Assembly: GCF_036711975.1 (NCBI RefSeq)
Contig: NW_027248940.1
Span: 4,216,001-4,280,000, forward strand
Direction of reading: 5' to 3'
Length of the DNA: 64,000 nucleotides
Source of the DNA: Onthophagus taurus
Lineage: Eukaryota > Arthropoda > Insecta > Coleoptera > Scarabaeidae
Shown: in pieces, positions 11,262-21,510 of the stretch
Position numbering within the stretch: position 1 is the first letter of the stretch
How the letters are laid out: each line of letters begins with the position of its first letter
The notes under the pieces: model-generated
What the model was told of the DNA's origin: nothing
Database searches by the model: none
Seen by the model: only the letters and a program-made list of their open reading frames with translations
Made by a program: the position numbers and the translations under genes

Positions 11262-12010
11262 TAAGCCGAGGTTGTTTGCAGTCGAGGCAGTAGATTGTGT
11301 TAACTATTTTTGGATTCAAAGAAAAAAGCCGAGGTCGTTTGCGGCCGAGGCAGTAGATTGCGTTAACCAACTTTGGATTGAAAGAACTAAGCCGAGGTCA
11401 CTTGCGGCCGAGGTAGTAGCTTGTGTTAACCATCTTTGGATTCGAAGAAAAAAGCCGAGGTCGCTTGCGGCCGAGGCAATAAATTGCGTGAACCAACTTT
11501 GGATTCAAAAAACTAAGCCGAGGTCGCTTGCTACCGACGTAGTAGATTGTGTTAACCATCTTTGGATTCGAAGAAAAAAGCCGAGGTCGCTTGCGGCCGA
11601 GGCAATAAATTGCGTGAACCAACTTTGGATTCAAAGAACTAAGCTGAAGTCGCTTGCGGCTGAGGCAGTAACTTGTTGTAACCATCTTTGGATTCGAAGA
11701 AAAAAGTCGAGATCGCTTCCTGCCGAGGCAGTAGATTGTGTTAACCACTTTTGCATTCGAATAAAATTGGCGAGGTCGCTTGCGGCCGAGATAATAAATT
11801 GCGTGAACCAACTTTGGATTCAAAGAACTAAGCCGAATTCGCTTGCGGCTGAGGCAGTAGCTTGTCGTAATCATCTTTGGATTCGAAGAAAAAAGCCGAG
11901 ATCGCTTGCGGCAGAAGCAATAGGTTGTGTTAAGCATCTTTGGTTTCAAAGAACCAAGCCGAGGTCGCTTGCGGCCGAGGCATTACAATTAATACTATAT
12001 CGGCTTAATC
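11262..12010 (+). repeat. 63-bp minisatellite arranged as 126-bp dimers
   Basis: About twelve copies of a 63-bp unit beginning AAGCCGAGGTCGCTTGCGG. Alternate units differ (one ends with an AACCAACTTTGGATTC version, the next with AACCATCTTTGGATTCG), so the higher period is 126 bp. Since 63 is a multiple of three, a 249-aa frame on plus (units like KPRSLAAEAVDCVNHLWIR) and a 183-aa frame on minus are both open. The array lies inside an intron of the Su(s) homologue, so coding is unlikely. Confidence 0.88.
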
Positions 12011-12689
12011 AAGAAAAATAAGTTTTCTACATGTTGTTGGGATTTGGATTGAAATGATATTAATTGTACTGCCTCGGCTCGATCTGAGGCTTTATAGTTA
12101 ATATTATATCAAAGGAAAATAGACAGAAGCTCTAATAACAAAACTGACTACATATTACGGTGTGACTATTTGCAGAAATATAGAATGTATCACATATGCT
12201 CTGCAGGCGACCAAAGACACGCTATATCAAATATTACTTGATCAATCTTCCTGAAATTTGTTACACATATAAATAGTGATGTTGTTTTCTATTTGAACCT
12301 AAAATATTGCATACATTTTAAAAAAGCTGCTTTTTTTGTTGAATAATTCATCAAAATTGAAAAATAAGAACATTTTCTTAAAACCATTACATTTCTTTTA
12401 ATTACACTGTGCTGCAAGATTTTTGTACAGTTGATGAGTTGAGTGTTTTCAGTTAATTTTGGGTTGCTGATTTCAAGTATGCCTTCAATTTTTTTTCTTT
12501 ACGTATTTTTTTTTATTCAGGTGTTTCACTACTGCTGGACATAGGATTTTATAATGCATCTGTTGATGCAATTAATTTGATATTTGGCACCTTGATATAA
12601 GATGAAGAGATCTACCTTTTAGTGGTAGTGTCATGTTCTTGCAACTGAAATGGCGTCAGAATTAAATGTGTAGCCAATTTTTAAACCCC

Positions 12690-13245
12690 AAAAGCGACTA
12701 AGACGCATTAAGTGCATCGTGATGAACCAATAAATGACCCCAAAAAAATGTTTGAAGTAAAATTCTTTAAAAATCTCTTAGATACGGTGCTTATGTCCAT
12801 AAAACAAAGATTTAGTCATTTTGAAACTTGGCATTTTTTGTTTGGCATAAACGATAATCAAAATAAAGAACAACTGTTGAATGATTGTTCTGCACCGCAA
12901 AAAGAAACTAACATTCAACTCTAAATCGGGTATTAATGGAGACTTATTATGCGACGAAATTGAGTCTGCAAGAAAGACAACCAGACAAGACAACTCTTAC
13001 CAAAGTTTTGAATTTTATCAAAAAGGTGAGTGCTTTCAGGAGTTGTTTCCTAACACCTGGATAACTTTGCGTATTATGCTAGCAATACCAGTAACAGTTG
13101 CAACTGGAGAACGCAGCTTTTACAAACAAAAATTAATAAAGACCTACTTGCGATCAACAATATCGCAAATAAGACTGCCCATTCAGTCGGTTAATTAAAG
13201 AATTTTCCGATAGAAAAGCTAGAAAAGTTAAATGTTGTAGACTGG
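12690..13245 (+). pseudogene. hAT transposase C-terminal remnant (ZMYM1/DUF4371-like)
   Basis: Two plus-strand frames (12,712-12,924 and 12,881-13,198) carry pieces of a ZMYM1-like hAT protein: DPKKMFEVKFFKNLLDTVL, SIKQRFSHFE, then FQELFPNTWITLRIMLAIPV and TVATGERSFYKQKLIKTYLR. The last pieces are the hAT dimerisation signature. A frameshift separates the blocks, and the N-terminal domains and TIRs are not visible. It is a dead fragment. Confidence 0.72.
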
Positions 13246-13482
13246 TATAGAGCATGAGGGCAATTATATCAGTATAGACATTGATTTTTAAATTTAATAA
13301 TAAATTACTAAAGAATTCACATATTTTAGTTTCCATTCTTTGATATCAACAAATTTGAACCGCTGGCATATATTTTTCTGTTTGTATAAAAATTGTGTTT
13401 GAACTAAAATGTTTTTCATGCGTCTACTTATTGTTAGTAGTGTTAGTAGTAGTACCTATTGGTCATAAAAAAAAGTCAAGTA

Positions 13483-15361
13483 CAGGGTGGGTTAAATTAG
13501 ACACTTTTAAAGGAAAACTCCTCTTTCTATAAGAGATAGAGGAAAAATGATATGAGTGTTTGAGGCTCGATTTTTATAAGAAACTTATCGATATCTCTTA
13601 CGGTTTCAAAGATACAGTGTTTTTCAAAAAAGTGCATTTTCGAAAAGTCGTCATAACTTTTTTCTTATCGATAAATCTTCCTTTCTGTCAAAACATTTCC
13701 GAAACAACTTTTTATGTAGAATTCGATGGAATAAGTTAGCTTTCCCGCAAAGCAATATTTTAGTAGTTATTGACATAAAAATAATTTTTTTAAACGGAAC
13801 ACCCTATTTATTTTTGCAAATTCGACGAGAGCATAACACTTCTTTTGCAAAAATATAGCACACTTGATACCTCGTTCAAGTCTTCTTTGCAATATACAAC
13901 TTGGAAACTTTTAAGATTTCCAATTCCGTACTAGTGCATTGGCTTTGGCGGCACTTCGATAAAACAAATGCATTGTTTCTGAGTATAGTAAGTATTGTTA
14001 GAATACTACTTAGTTGTCATCAACTTTCAAAATTTTTTCATATAAAAATTGAAATTATATCATGAACGATATCCAGAGAGGCGGCAACCTTTTAATGATA
14101 TTTTTAGAAGCTTGTGATATAATCTACAAACTAGTGATTAATTCGAAAAGAAAAGATCAAAAACTTATACACCGAATGAAAACGGGGAATTAGAAGAAGT
14201 AGTAGTTTTAGGGGCAATGGAAAATAATTCACAGATATCAACGCGGCAATTCAGTGTAACCACGGGAATTCCAAGAACCAAAGCTAGGCGGATTTTGAAA
14301 AAATTCACACTTAAGCCATACAGAAGTAGCAAAGACCATTACCTCAGACCAGGAGATTTTGAACGGCGCATGAATTTTTGCCAATGGTTGTTGGGAAAAT
14401 ATGACGAAGTTTGACGATATTTAGGCAACAAATCGAACCTGTTCTTGACAATTTACCTCTAGCACATCTGCGAAATGTATTTTTTCAACATGATGGTGCA
14501 CCGCCTCACTTCTATTCGTTGGGCAGCTCAGTTACTGGCCCTAACACCTTGGGGATTTTTTCCTTTGAGGAAGATTGAAAGATATTATCTATAAAAAGCC
14601 AATAAATTCCCGACAACAATTAGAAGACACAGTTGTGAACGCTTTTGCAACACTTAGGCTCATTGAGCTTATCAACTCGGTAAAAAGGGCTAAAAACCAT
14701 TTTGGGGACATTTTAAACATTTTCTATAAAAAACGGATTTACTTTTGTTGTTATTTTTTGTTGCTATATATTTATTCTTGTCTTAAAATAAGTTTTATTA
14801 ATTTAATCTGCTTCTTGTTTATGAATTTATGTTATAATTCATTGTAACCAACCATCTTGATCCTATTTATAAATATAATCTCGTTCTTCTTTTATTTCCA
14901 AAGCCTATTTTTTCAAAATCTGCACATATAAGTTTTAAAGTTGTATATTTCAAAGAAGACTTGAACGAATTATCAAGTGTACTATATTTTTGGAAAGGAA
15001 ATTTTATGCTCTCGTCGAATTTGCAAAAATATATAGGGTGTTCTATTTAAAAAAATCATTTTTATGTCAACTGCTAAAATATTGCTTTGAGAGGAAGGTA
15101 ACTTATTTCATCGAATTTTACATAAAAAGTTGTTTTGGTAATGTTTTCGCAGAAAGGAAGATTTATCAATAAGAAAAAACTTTTCGAAAATACACTTTTT
15201 TGAAAAACACCTGTACCTCTGAAACTGTAAGAAATATCGATTTGCGATTTTCGCCATTAAGTTTCTCATTTAAATCGTGCCTCAGATACTGACATCAGCT
15301 TTCCTCTATCTCTTATAGAAATAGTAGTTTTCCTTTAAAAGTGCCCAATTTGGCCCACCTG
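13483..15361 (+). mobile_element. Mariner-like element with long TIRs
   Basis: Left end CAGGGTGGGTTAAATTAG, right end matching in inverse (CCAATTTGGCCCACCTG), with TA on both sides (13481-13482, 15362-15363). The inverted similarity continues inward for well over 100 bp (CTTTTAAAGGAAAACT, TCTCTTATAGAAA, AAAGTGCATTTTCGAAAAG). A degenerate transposase lies inside on the plus strand. Confidence 0.82.
14217..14690 (+). pseudogene. Mariner-like transposase, internally deleted
   Basis: The N-terminal HTH part (STRQFSVTTGIPRTKARRIL, then RRMNFCQWLLGKY) is followed after a stop by PVLDNLPLAHLRN, VFFQHDGAPPH (the second catalytic Asp region) in other frames, and then WAAQLLALTPWGFF and SRQQLEDTVVNAF. 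The central part with the first catalytic Asp is missing, and at least two frame breaks occur. It is non-functional. Confidence 0.72.
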
Positions 15362-15863
15362 TACAACAGTAAGAAATAAAGTGCGCCAAAAAATATCTTG
15401 CCCTGGGCAAAAAATATATATATATATTTTTATATATATCTTGCCTCTATCTTACTCTGAAGCCTAATGCTGGTACTGGGTAGGTCAATAGATAGTAAGT
15501 GGGGTCAAATGGTAAAATGGTCAAGGACAACCAAGCTAGGATGGTGTTGAAGGGATGACATAGATTACCATGAAAAATCAAGAATGACTTCAACAAAATA
15601 GTTCACAAATTTAGACGATTTTAGAAGATATAGACAATCTTTAGAAATATTAAACATGATATTGATTGATTAAGAGTCCATTGAGTGCAATTTGAAAATA
15701 TTCAAGGTATACCTAAAGTACTAAGACTCATTATGAGGCTTTAATTATGAGGATTTTAAAATCGATTAAAATCAAATTCTTAAAACAACCATTCGCCTAC
15801 AACAAAAAGCAATTAAAACAAAAAGTAATAAAAATAAATCGTTTCGAGACATCCAATACTAAC

Positions 15864-16716
15864 TTTTTGGCATTTCCCTTGCAAATAATACATGCAAAGC
15901 TGCGACGGATCTTTATTCGCCGAATTATCCTGTTGTTGTTGTAGCTGCTGTTGATTTTGTTGCTGTTGCAATTTTTTCTCGCGATGTTCGTTCCTGCGAT
16001 TTCGATTCCTCTCCCGCATCCTCCCCCTTCGATCCCTCCTCGGTCTCCTTCCTTTCTCCTCGCCAACTCCTCCACTTCTATCGGAACAAATCGATTCTTG
16101 ATCATCACTAAACGATTCGACATCGCTTCTAGGTGATTGATGATAATCAATATCGCTCCCACCGTGTTGTACTACTCCTAAATTTTCCATCCCAACATCC
16201 ATTTCGACGTTTTCACCACCTGCATCAACAGCACCCATTTTTCGACGTTTTCTTCGATCCCTTTCTCGTTTTCTTCGTTTTTTTCCGCGTTTCTCATCGT
16301 GATCATCGTCGCCACTAAGGCGGTGATCTTTTTTTAATACACTCGCAATTTGTTTTTCGAGATTTGAGGCGAAATCATCGACTGGTTCTCGCCGGTATTT
16401 TTCGCGTTTATCTCGTTCCAATCTTTCTAATTGGTGTAGGTACATGACGCTTTTTTCGGCTTCGGTCATCGGTTGTTGCTTTTTCCCCTTTGATTCTTGA
16501 TGTCGACGTCGTTCTTTCGAACGATCGGACTTTTCGTGTTGCTTTGAAACGTTCGTTTCTTGTGGTGGGGTTTGTTGGGGTTTTGGGGGGGTTGAAGGTG
16601 GTTCTTTTGGGGCTGCTTCAGAAGCTGGAGCTGGCGTATCGTCATCGTCGTCTTCGATTTCACCATCTTCAAGATCATCATTGGGGATTTGACCCGGCTC
16701 GGGTTTATGATCTTCG
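15864..16716 (-). CDS. su(s): ZC3H4 / Suppressor of sable homologue, first recognised exon (N-terminal acidic/basic region)
   Basis: An 853-nt exon: acceptor TTCAATTTTAG ends at 16717, donor GTTAGT from 15863. The single leading C completes a codon from an upstream exon that I could not find, so the start Met is missing from this model. From here to the stop is 1,254 codons. The exon encodes an acidic stretch (DDLEDGEIEDDDDD, like the EDGELEEGEL block of ZC3H4), a Pro-rich segment, SVMYLHQLERLERDKREKY, the basic KRGKKRRKRERDRRKRRK segment (probable nuclear signal), a poly-Gln run, and CMYYLQGKCQK, the first half of zinc finger 1. Frames on both strands that overlap it are shadows. Identity is well supported; the 5' end is not. 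Confidence 0.88.
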
Positions 16717-18902
16717 CTAAAATTGAAGCGAATAATATAATCATTTGTATTGATTTCAAATTTGAGGAAAAATCCTTCAAAATGTAAATATTTATGGCAA
16801 AACTCAAATAAGATAAATTTGTTTACTTTTCAATTAATTTTTATCTGTTTGCCTTGAACCAATGTTCTTAATCATCAAAATTTATTTATTTCATCAACTT
16901 CATCAAAAGTGAGGTTAAGTTATCCTCAAATCTATCACAAATCTTAACATTTTTTTAATATCGGGTTTTTTCTAAAAAATAAATCTATTAATAATTAAAT
17001 TAGATTCGTGTAAAATCATTGAACCCCATCGTAAATCTTGTATCTGATATTTTAAGTTTAATCTTCGAAATAAAAAAAATTTAAAAGGCCCGCCAAAAAA
17101 TTTTAGTTCAAATCGTAACACATAGGGGCACCGCTTTGCAATCGATGACGTATTCTTTTGTTTCCAAGCGGATCATTCACAAAAAATGCGATTTAACACA
17201 AAAATTGTGTACCCCACGTTTAAAATTAATTAAAATCGGGGATTCCCTTATGCTACAAAAAAATAATAATAATAATTCGATAAAAATAAACAAGAACGAA
17301 AATAGAATGTTTGGCTCGTTATGCATGATGGCGGCCATTTTGTCGACACAAAAATAAATAGATAATAAATAAATAGTAATAAATAGATCGGAGTTGAAAT
17401 TTGGGGGTTTAGTTTCCTTCGGGGCTAGAAATAAACACAAATTTGCGCCTCCTTCTTGCAAAATACTAGAAATTGAGGTCAAAAAAAGGTCGCGTCATCA
17501 ACAACGAAAATGACGTTTACGTCATCGAAAAAAAATGGCCGAACTTTGGGGCCGAAAAAGTTTGAGGCTCGTTTCGAGGATCCTTTTTGGGGCGCGATTT
17601 GAATTATTTCTGGCCTCGAGAAAAAAACCGCTTCCGTGGCGTGTAAAAATAATGCAAACCTTTCACATAGGGCCATTTTATCTGGCGCCTAATTATAGTC
17701 TCACTAGGCAGGAAAATGTATGAAATGGCATAAGAGTCACTCATTCACTGTTTTAAAAACCTGGCCCTGTCGTATGTTTTTTCGGTTTTTCGTTTTCGGA
17801 CAGGCGGAAATTAAATTTTTCCGAGATTATATTTTTAATTACGCATCTCTCATTTTTCTACCGACTTGTCTCTTCTGCGTCGAGATCACAAATGGACGCC
17901 TTCTCTTTCCGGCGTTTATCGAACGGTCGTCACGGAAACGACCAATCAGAACGCGCATAGCAACAGCGATTATACACGAATCGCCAACTTCGGGTTTATT
18001 CGCCCCTTTCACCTACGCACTTTTTTTATTATTTTTATAACAATTATTATTATTTTTATTTAAAACTCGATTTAAAAACATAACAATAATTATAACTTTA
18101 CTAAACAACAATTTTAGTCGATAATTTAAAAGAAAAATAATAAATTAAATTTAGCGCCATCTCTTAACTAAACCACCAATCAAAAAATATTTATTAAAAA
18201 TATCTGCACAAAATGAAACATAATTAAATCACCCCCAAAATATTTAATAAAACATAAATTTCTTGTTTCAAAATTATCCTACAACATTAACCCACGTAAT
18301 TTATAATAAAAAATAAATTATCTTCGCACCAGCGCCACCTCCATTACCTTTAAGCAACTACAAAATTCCACATTACAATATCAATTAAATAAATTAATTA
18401 ATAAATAATAATAATTGTGAAACCCCTCCTACATTATTACGCACACAATACAAATAAATAAAGGTACAATTTAATTAATTACCAATTTTATTAAATAATC
18501 TACGATTTAATTTCTCCCAATAGATGGCGCATCATCCCGACGCGTTTATTTGTGACATGTAATACTTGTAAGTTTCGACGTACCGTCTCGATAACCCCCG
18601 CAAAGAAAAATCAAACGATTCTCAATCTAATTTTATAAAAACACCCCCAAAATTAATCACAAAACATAAATTGTTTGATTTAAACACGAAAAATAAATAA
18701 ATTAACTTGTATTAAAGAAAAGATAATATCCCGCGCGTCGGTAACGTAGATCTTAGCCATTGACACGATTAGTAATTGCCAAAATTGACAGTTGATTCTT
18801 GTCCAAACACGAAAACAGTCTTTATTCGCACCAAAACAACCCAATAAAATGCGATATAATCACTTTTTATAACTTCGAATTGCGGTTTTGATTTGACGAA
18901 AA
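16717..18902. other. Head-to-head intergenic region with presumed promoters of both host genes
   Basis: This region separates the diverging Su(s) and PPM1D homologues and must contain the missing 5' exon and promoter of Su(s) and the promoter/5' UTR of PPM1D. On the minus strand near 17,342 a start codon sits in a YY1-like context (AAAATGGCCGCCAT), but I see no convincing splice donor with the right phase after it. Sequence around 17,480-17,640 and 18,530-18,790 is less AT-rich than its surroundings. No TATA box can be assigned with confidence. Confidence 0.4.
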
Positions 18903-19206
18903 ATGCCGGCTTCGATCGGCGTAAATTTGCGAGTTACGGGCCATTGCAGACAGGGAGGTCGTAAGTACATGGAAGACTTCTTTTCGGTTGCTTATCAACA
19001 AACGGAGGATGAGAGAGATTTGGAGTACGCGTTTTTTGGTATTTACGATGGTCACGGCGGGGCCGAAGCGGCCGAATTCGCCAAGGAACGTCTCATGGAA
19101 ACTATTGTAAGACACAGGAATTTTTGGTCCGATAATGACGAGGATGTTTTGAGAGCTATTAAAATGGGATATTTAGCGACTCATTATGCAATGTGGAAAG
19201 AACAAG
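18903..19206 (+). CDS. PPM1D: PPM1D/Wip1-type PP2C phosphatase, exon 1
   Basis: This protein Ser/Thr phosphatase is a metal-dependent PP2C enzyme; the vertebrate relative reverses DNA-damage and p38 stress signalling in the nucleus. The start ATG at 18903 is followed by MPASIGVNLRVTGHCRQGGR and KYMEDFF (R/MED motif), then FFGIYDGHGGAEAAEFAKER. The DGHGG at residues 49-53 carries the metal-binding Asp. Donor AAG|GTATGT at 19206/19207, exon ends in phase 1. The four exons join in frame (304+243+797+735 nt) into 692 residues; catalytic domain about 1-330, then a long charged tail. All PP2C metal and phosphate motifs are present, so this is an intact gene. Confidence 0.93.
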
Positions 19207-19380
19207 GTATGTTTGATAAATGTATTAACAAATTTGTTTTTTTGTTATTTTTTAGGTTATGTTGATATTTTAACCTGTCAAACAAAATTTTAAAAATGTA
19301 TTTAAGAATTTAACAAGTTTGTTAATTATTATGATGTTATAATTAATTAATTAAGGATTAAAAAAAGGTTTTTTTTGTAG

Positions 19381-19623
19381 AGAATTGGCCGAGGACTGCA
19401 TCTGGATTACCGAGTACGGCGGGAACCACGGCTAGTATAGCGTTTATACGACGAGGAAAAATTTATGTTGGTCATGTTGGGGATTCTGCTATTGTGTTAG
19501 GGTACAATGAGCCAGGATGTTCTGAATGGAAGGCTAAACCTTTGACGAGGGATCATAAACCAGAGTGTGCTAATGAAATGTCGAGGATACAAAGTTGTGG
19601 GGGAAAAGTTGTTGCTAAATCAG
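19381..19623 (+). CDS. PPM1D: PPM1D/Wip1-type PP2C phosphatase, exon 2
   Basis: 243 nt between acceptor TTTTTGTAG (ends 19380) and donor GTAATA (from 19624). The joined frame reads ENWPRTASGLPSTAGTTASI, then GKIYVGHVGDSAIVLG, PLTRDHKPECANEMSRIQSC and GGKVVAKSG. These are the central PP2C motifs (GTTA, VGHVGDS, LTRDHKP) in the PPM1D-specific form (WP.T.SGLPST.GTTAS). It leaves phase 1 for the next exon, 25.5 kb away. Confidence 0.93.
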
Positions 19624-19964
19624 GTAATATTATAAAACATATATATTTTTAAATACATTTAATGGAATTTTGAGGTTATTTTGGAGCCCTAAGTAATTTA
19701 AAATTCTCATTGGAAGGTGATATCTTCTTTAGTCTTTGGATCTTAATCTTAATTAACTTTTACTTGGGCAATTATTACTAAATATATACCGTTTTTTAAT
19801 TGATTAGATAAATAATCAATAAGTAACTTACAACTTGGCAAATATATCTTGGGCAAAAGTGTGACAATAAATCATTGAAGTGAGATAGGCGAATAATAAT
19901 AGGTATAGCGCGCGCCAAAAATTCTTATTGGATGAGGAGGTTTAATCCATGTCGACCAGTTATT

Positions 19965-20150
19965 TTATATAACGTAAATTAGAATAAAAACAATACTTTC
20001 TAGTCCTCTGCCAGTAGTATCTAGTCTTCTGGCCGTAGTATTTGGCCTTCTTCCAGCTGTATTTAGTCTTCTGGTAGAAGTAAAGTAAAATCTTGATAGA
20101 AATAGAATGATCAGAAAAAGTATTGTTTTTATTCTAATTTACATTATAAA
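19965..20150. mobile_element. Short TIR element with 21-bp repeats inside
   Basis: Left arm ACGTAAATTAGAATAAAAAC..AATACTTT (about 19,973-19,999) and right arm AAAGTATTGTTTTTATTC..TAATTTACATTATA (about 20,118-20,149) are inverted copies. The interior consists of a few copies of the unit TAGTCTTCTGGC..GTAGTATC, the minus-strand form of the 21-bp minisatellite in the Su(s) intron. No coding. The structure suggests a MITE whose core is this minisatellite. Confidence 0.65.
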
Positions 20151-20632
20151 AATTCTTATGTCTCTAAGTCTGTAATCTTAACTCTGAACTCCTTCATCTC
20201 GACCACATATTATATTCTTTGGAATTACTGGATTTTAATGTACTTTGAGAATATAGGCTGTTTGTTGTCTTAGCGTCCAGACAGCCATAAATTATTGTAG
20301 GCCTTAAGAGGGCTCGATACCAGCTGATTTTTAGAAGCGTGAAAAGAGCAACTTGACAGTTCACTGTTGAACAATAAGTTGCATAATATCTAGGCGAATA
20401 TATTTAAATTTTAATATTCAATTAATTATTAAATGATACAATCAATATATTGGAATTAACAGAAAATTTACTAAACATCGGTATTAAAGGCGAAGTATAC
20501 TTTTTTTTAGTAGAAATACTCTTAATAACATAAGTATCAGTCAATATCTTGGGAAAATAATAAAACATAGTTAAATAAAAACATCAATTTGTAGCCAATT
20601 AATAATTATTAATCCATGTTGCAAGTGGAAAA

Positions 20633-20850
20633 TATAAAAAAATTCAAAAACAGATAAAAACTTCTAACTTGGTTTATTGTAATATATAAATCGGAACCGG
20701 TTTCGGAATCAACGTTCTATCATCAGCCGAATGCTAATAGATAAGATAATTAGCTTTCGGATGATAATGGAACGTTGATTCCGAAACCGGTTCCGATTTA
20801 TATATTACAATAAACCAAGTTAGAAGTTTTTATCTGTTTTTGAATTTTTA
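20633..20850. repeat. Near-perfect palindrome with about 110-bp arms, hammerhead-like motif in both arms
   Basis: The left arm (AATTCAAAAACAGATAAAAA...) and right arm (...TTTTTATCTGTTTTTGAATT) are inverted copies around a centre near 20,742. Each arm carries GGAACGTTGATTCCGAAACC followed by GGTTCCGATTTATATATTAC. On minus, CTGATGATAG precedes it; on plus the CT is lost (CGGATGATAATGG). The CUGAUGA..GAAAC order resembles Penelope-type hammerhead ends in head-to-head arrangement. The stable hairpin could also be a foldback element. Confidence 0.7.
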
Positions 20851-21510
20851 ATACATTTATAGGATTATTAGCTAGTATATTTTAAAAGACCTTAACAATT
20901 TTTAGTACTAATATTTTATTGATACAATTAAATATATCAATAAAAAATAAGAAGAAAAGAACTAAAAGTAATAATTGAGGGTATATTAAAAAAAAACAAA
21001 ACACACTTTAATAATAACACAGTTTTATTGAATTTCAAGTGTTAATTTTAAATTAAGTTGCCGGAAACTCTATATACTTAGTAACTGTAGTGAATAATCT
21101 TCCAACCTACTAAATTATAAAAAAGAAGAAACAAAAAGAAAATTCAAATATCTGAAAAAAATCTAAATGAAATGAATGGTGTTCCACACAGCAAAGAGTT
21201 TAAACAAATTTAATCATACTCAAATCATCAGGAGGTCCCATTCGTAGGCTTGTTTTTTGTCATTATTTTAAATCTCACAATTTACCACTATGCGAAAATG
21301 TGGTCGACATTACTTGATACCTTTACTTCCGATTTTCCTAAAATACGATTTTCATCTTTACTCATATGTATTTCAATTTGCCTTGCCGACCCCCTAACCC
21401 TGCAATACCCATTTGAAGGAGATAAAAGCAAAAAACTAGTTAAAGACGGTCAACGATCTTTTTTGGTCTAACTACTTTGATATATAAGATTAATTAAAAT
21501 ATATGTCAAC
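20851..21510. other. Intronic stretch without recognised feature
   Basis: AT-rich sequence between the palindrome and the 3' end of the Mutator/YqaJ element. It may include that element's 3' UTR and terminus, but I could not find a clear TIR. The ORF at 21,250-21,471 has no recognisable motif. Confidence 0.35.

Larger units (their letters stand above)
11060..15863 (-). other. Intron of the Su(s) homologue (4.8 kb)
   Basis: Donor GTTAGT at 15863, acceptor ending at 11060. It contains a 63-bp minisatellite (11,262-12,010), a hAT fragment (12,690-13,245) and a mariner copy (13,483-15,361). I see no feature in 12,080-12,690 or 15,364-15,860 beyond a short TATATA run near 15,415-15,440. Confidence 0.8.

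Noticed and set aside
11272..12021. 249-aa repetitive protein on plus strand
   Set aside because: Open frame follows from a stop-free 63-bp unit inside an intron of another gene; no homology recognised and the opposite strand is equally open.
17177..17482. Minus-strand ORF containing MAAIMHNEPN as Su(s) start exon
   Set aside because: Good start context, but no donor of the required phase before the frame becomes hydrophobic low-complexity; left as a hint only.
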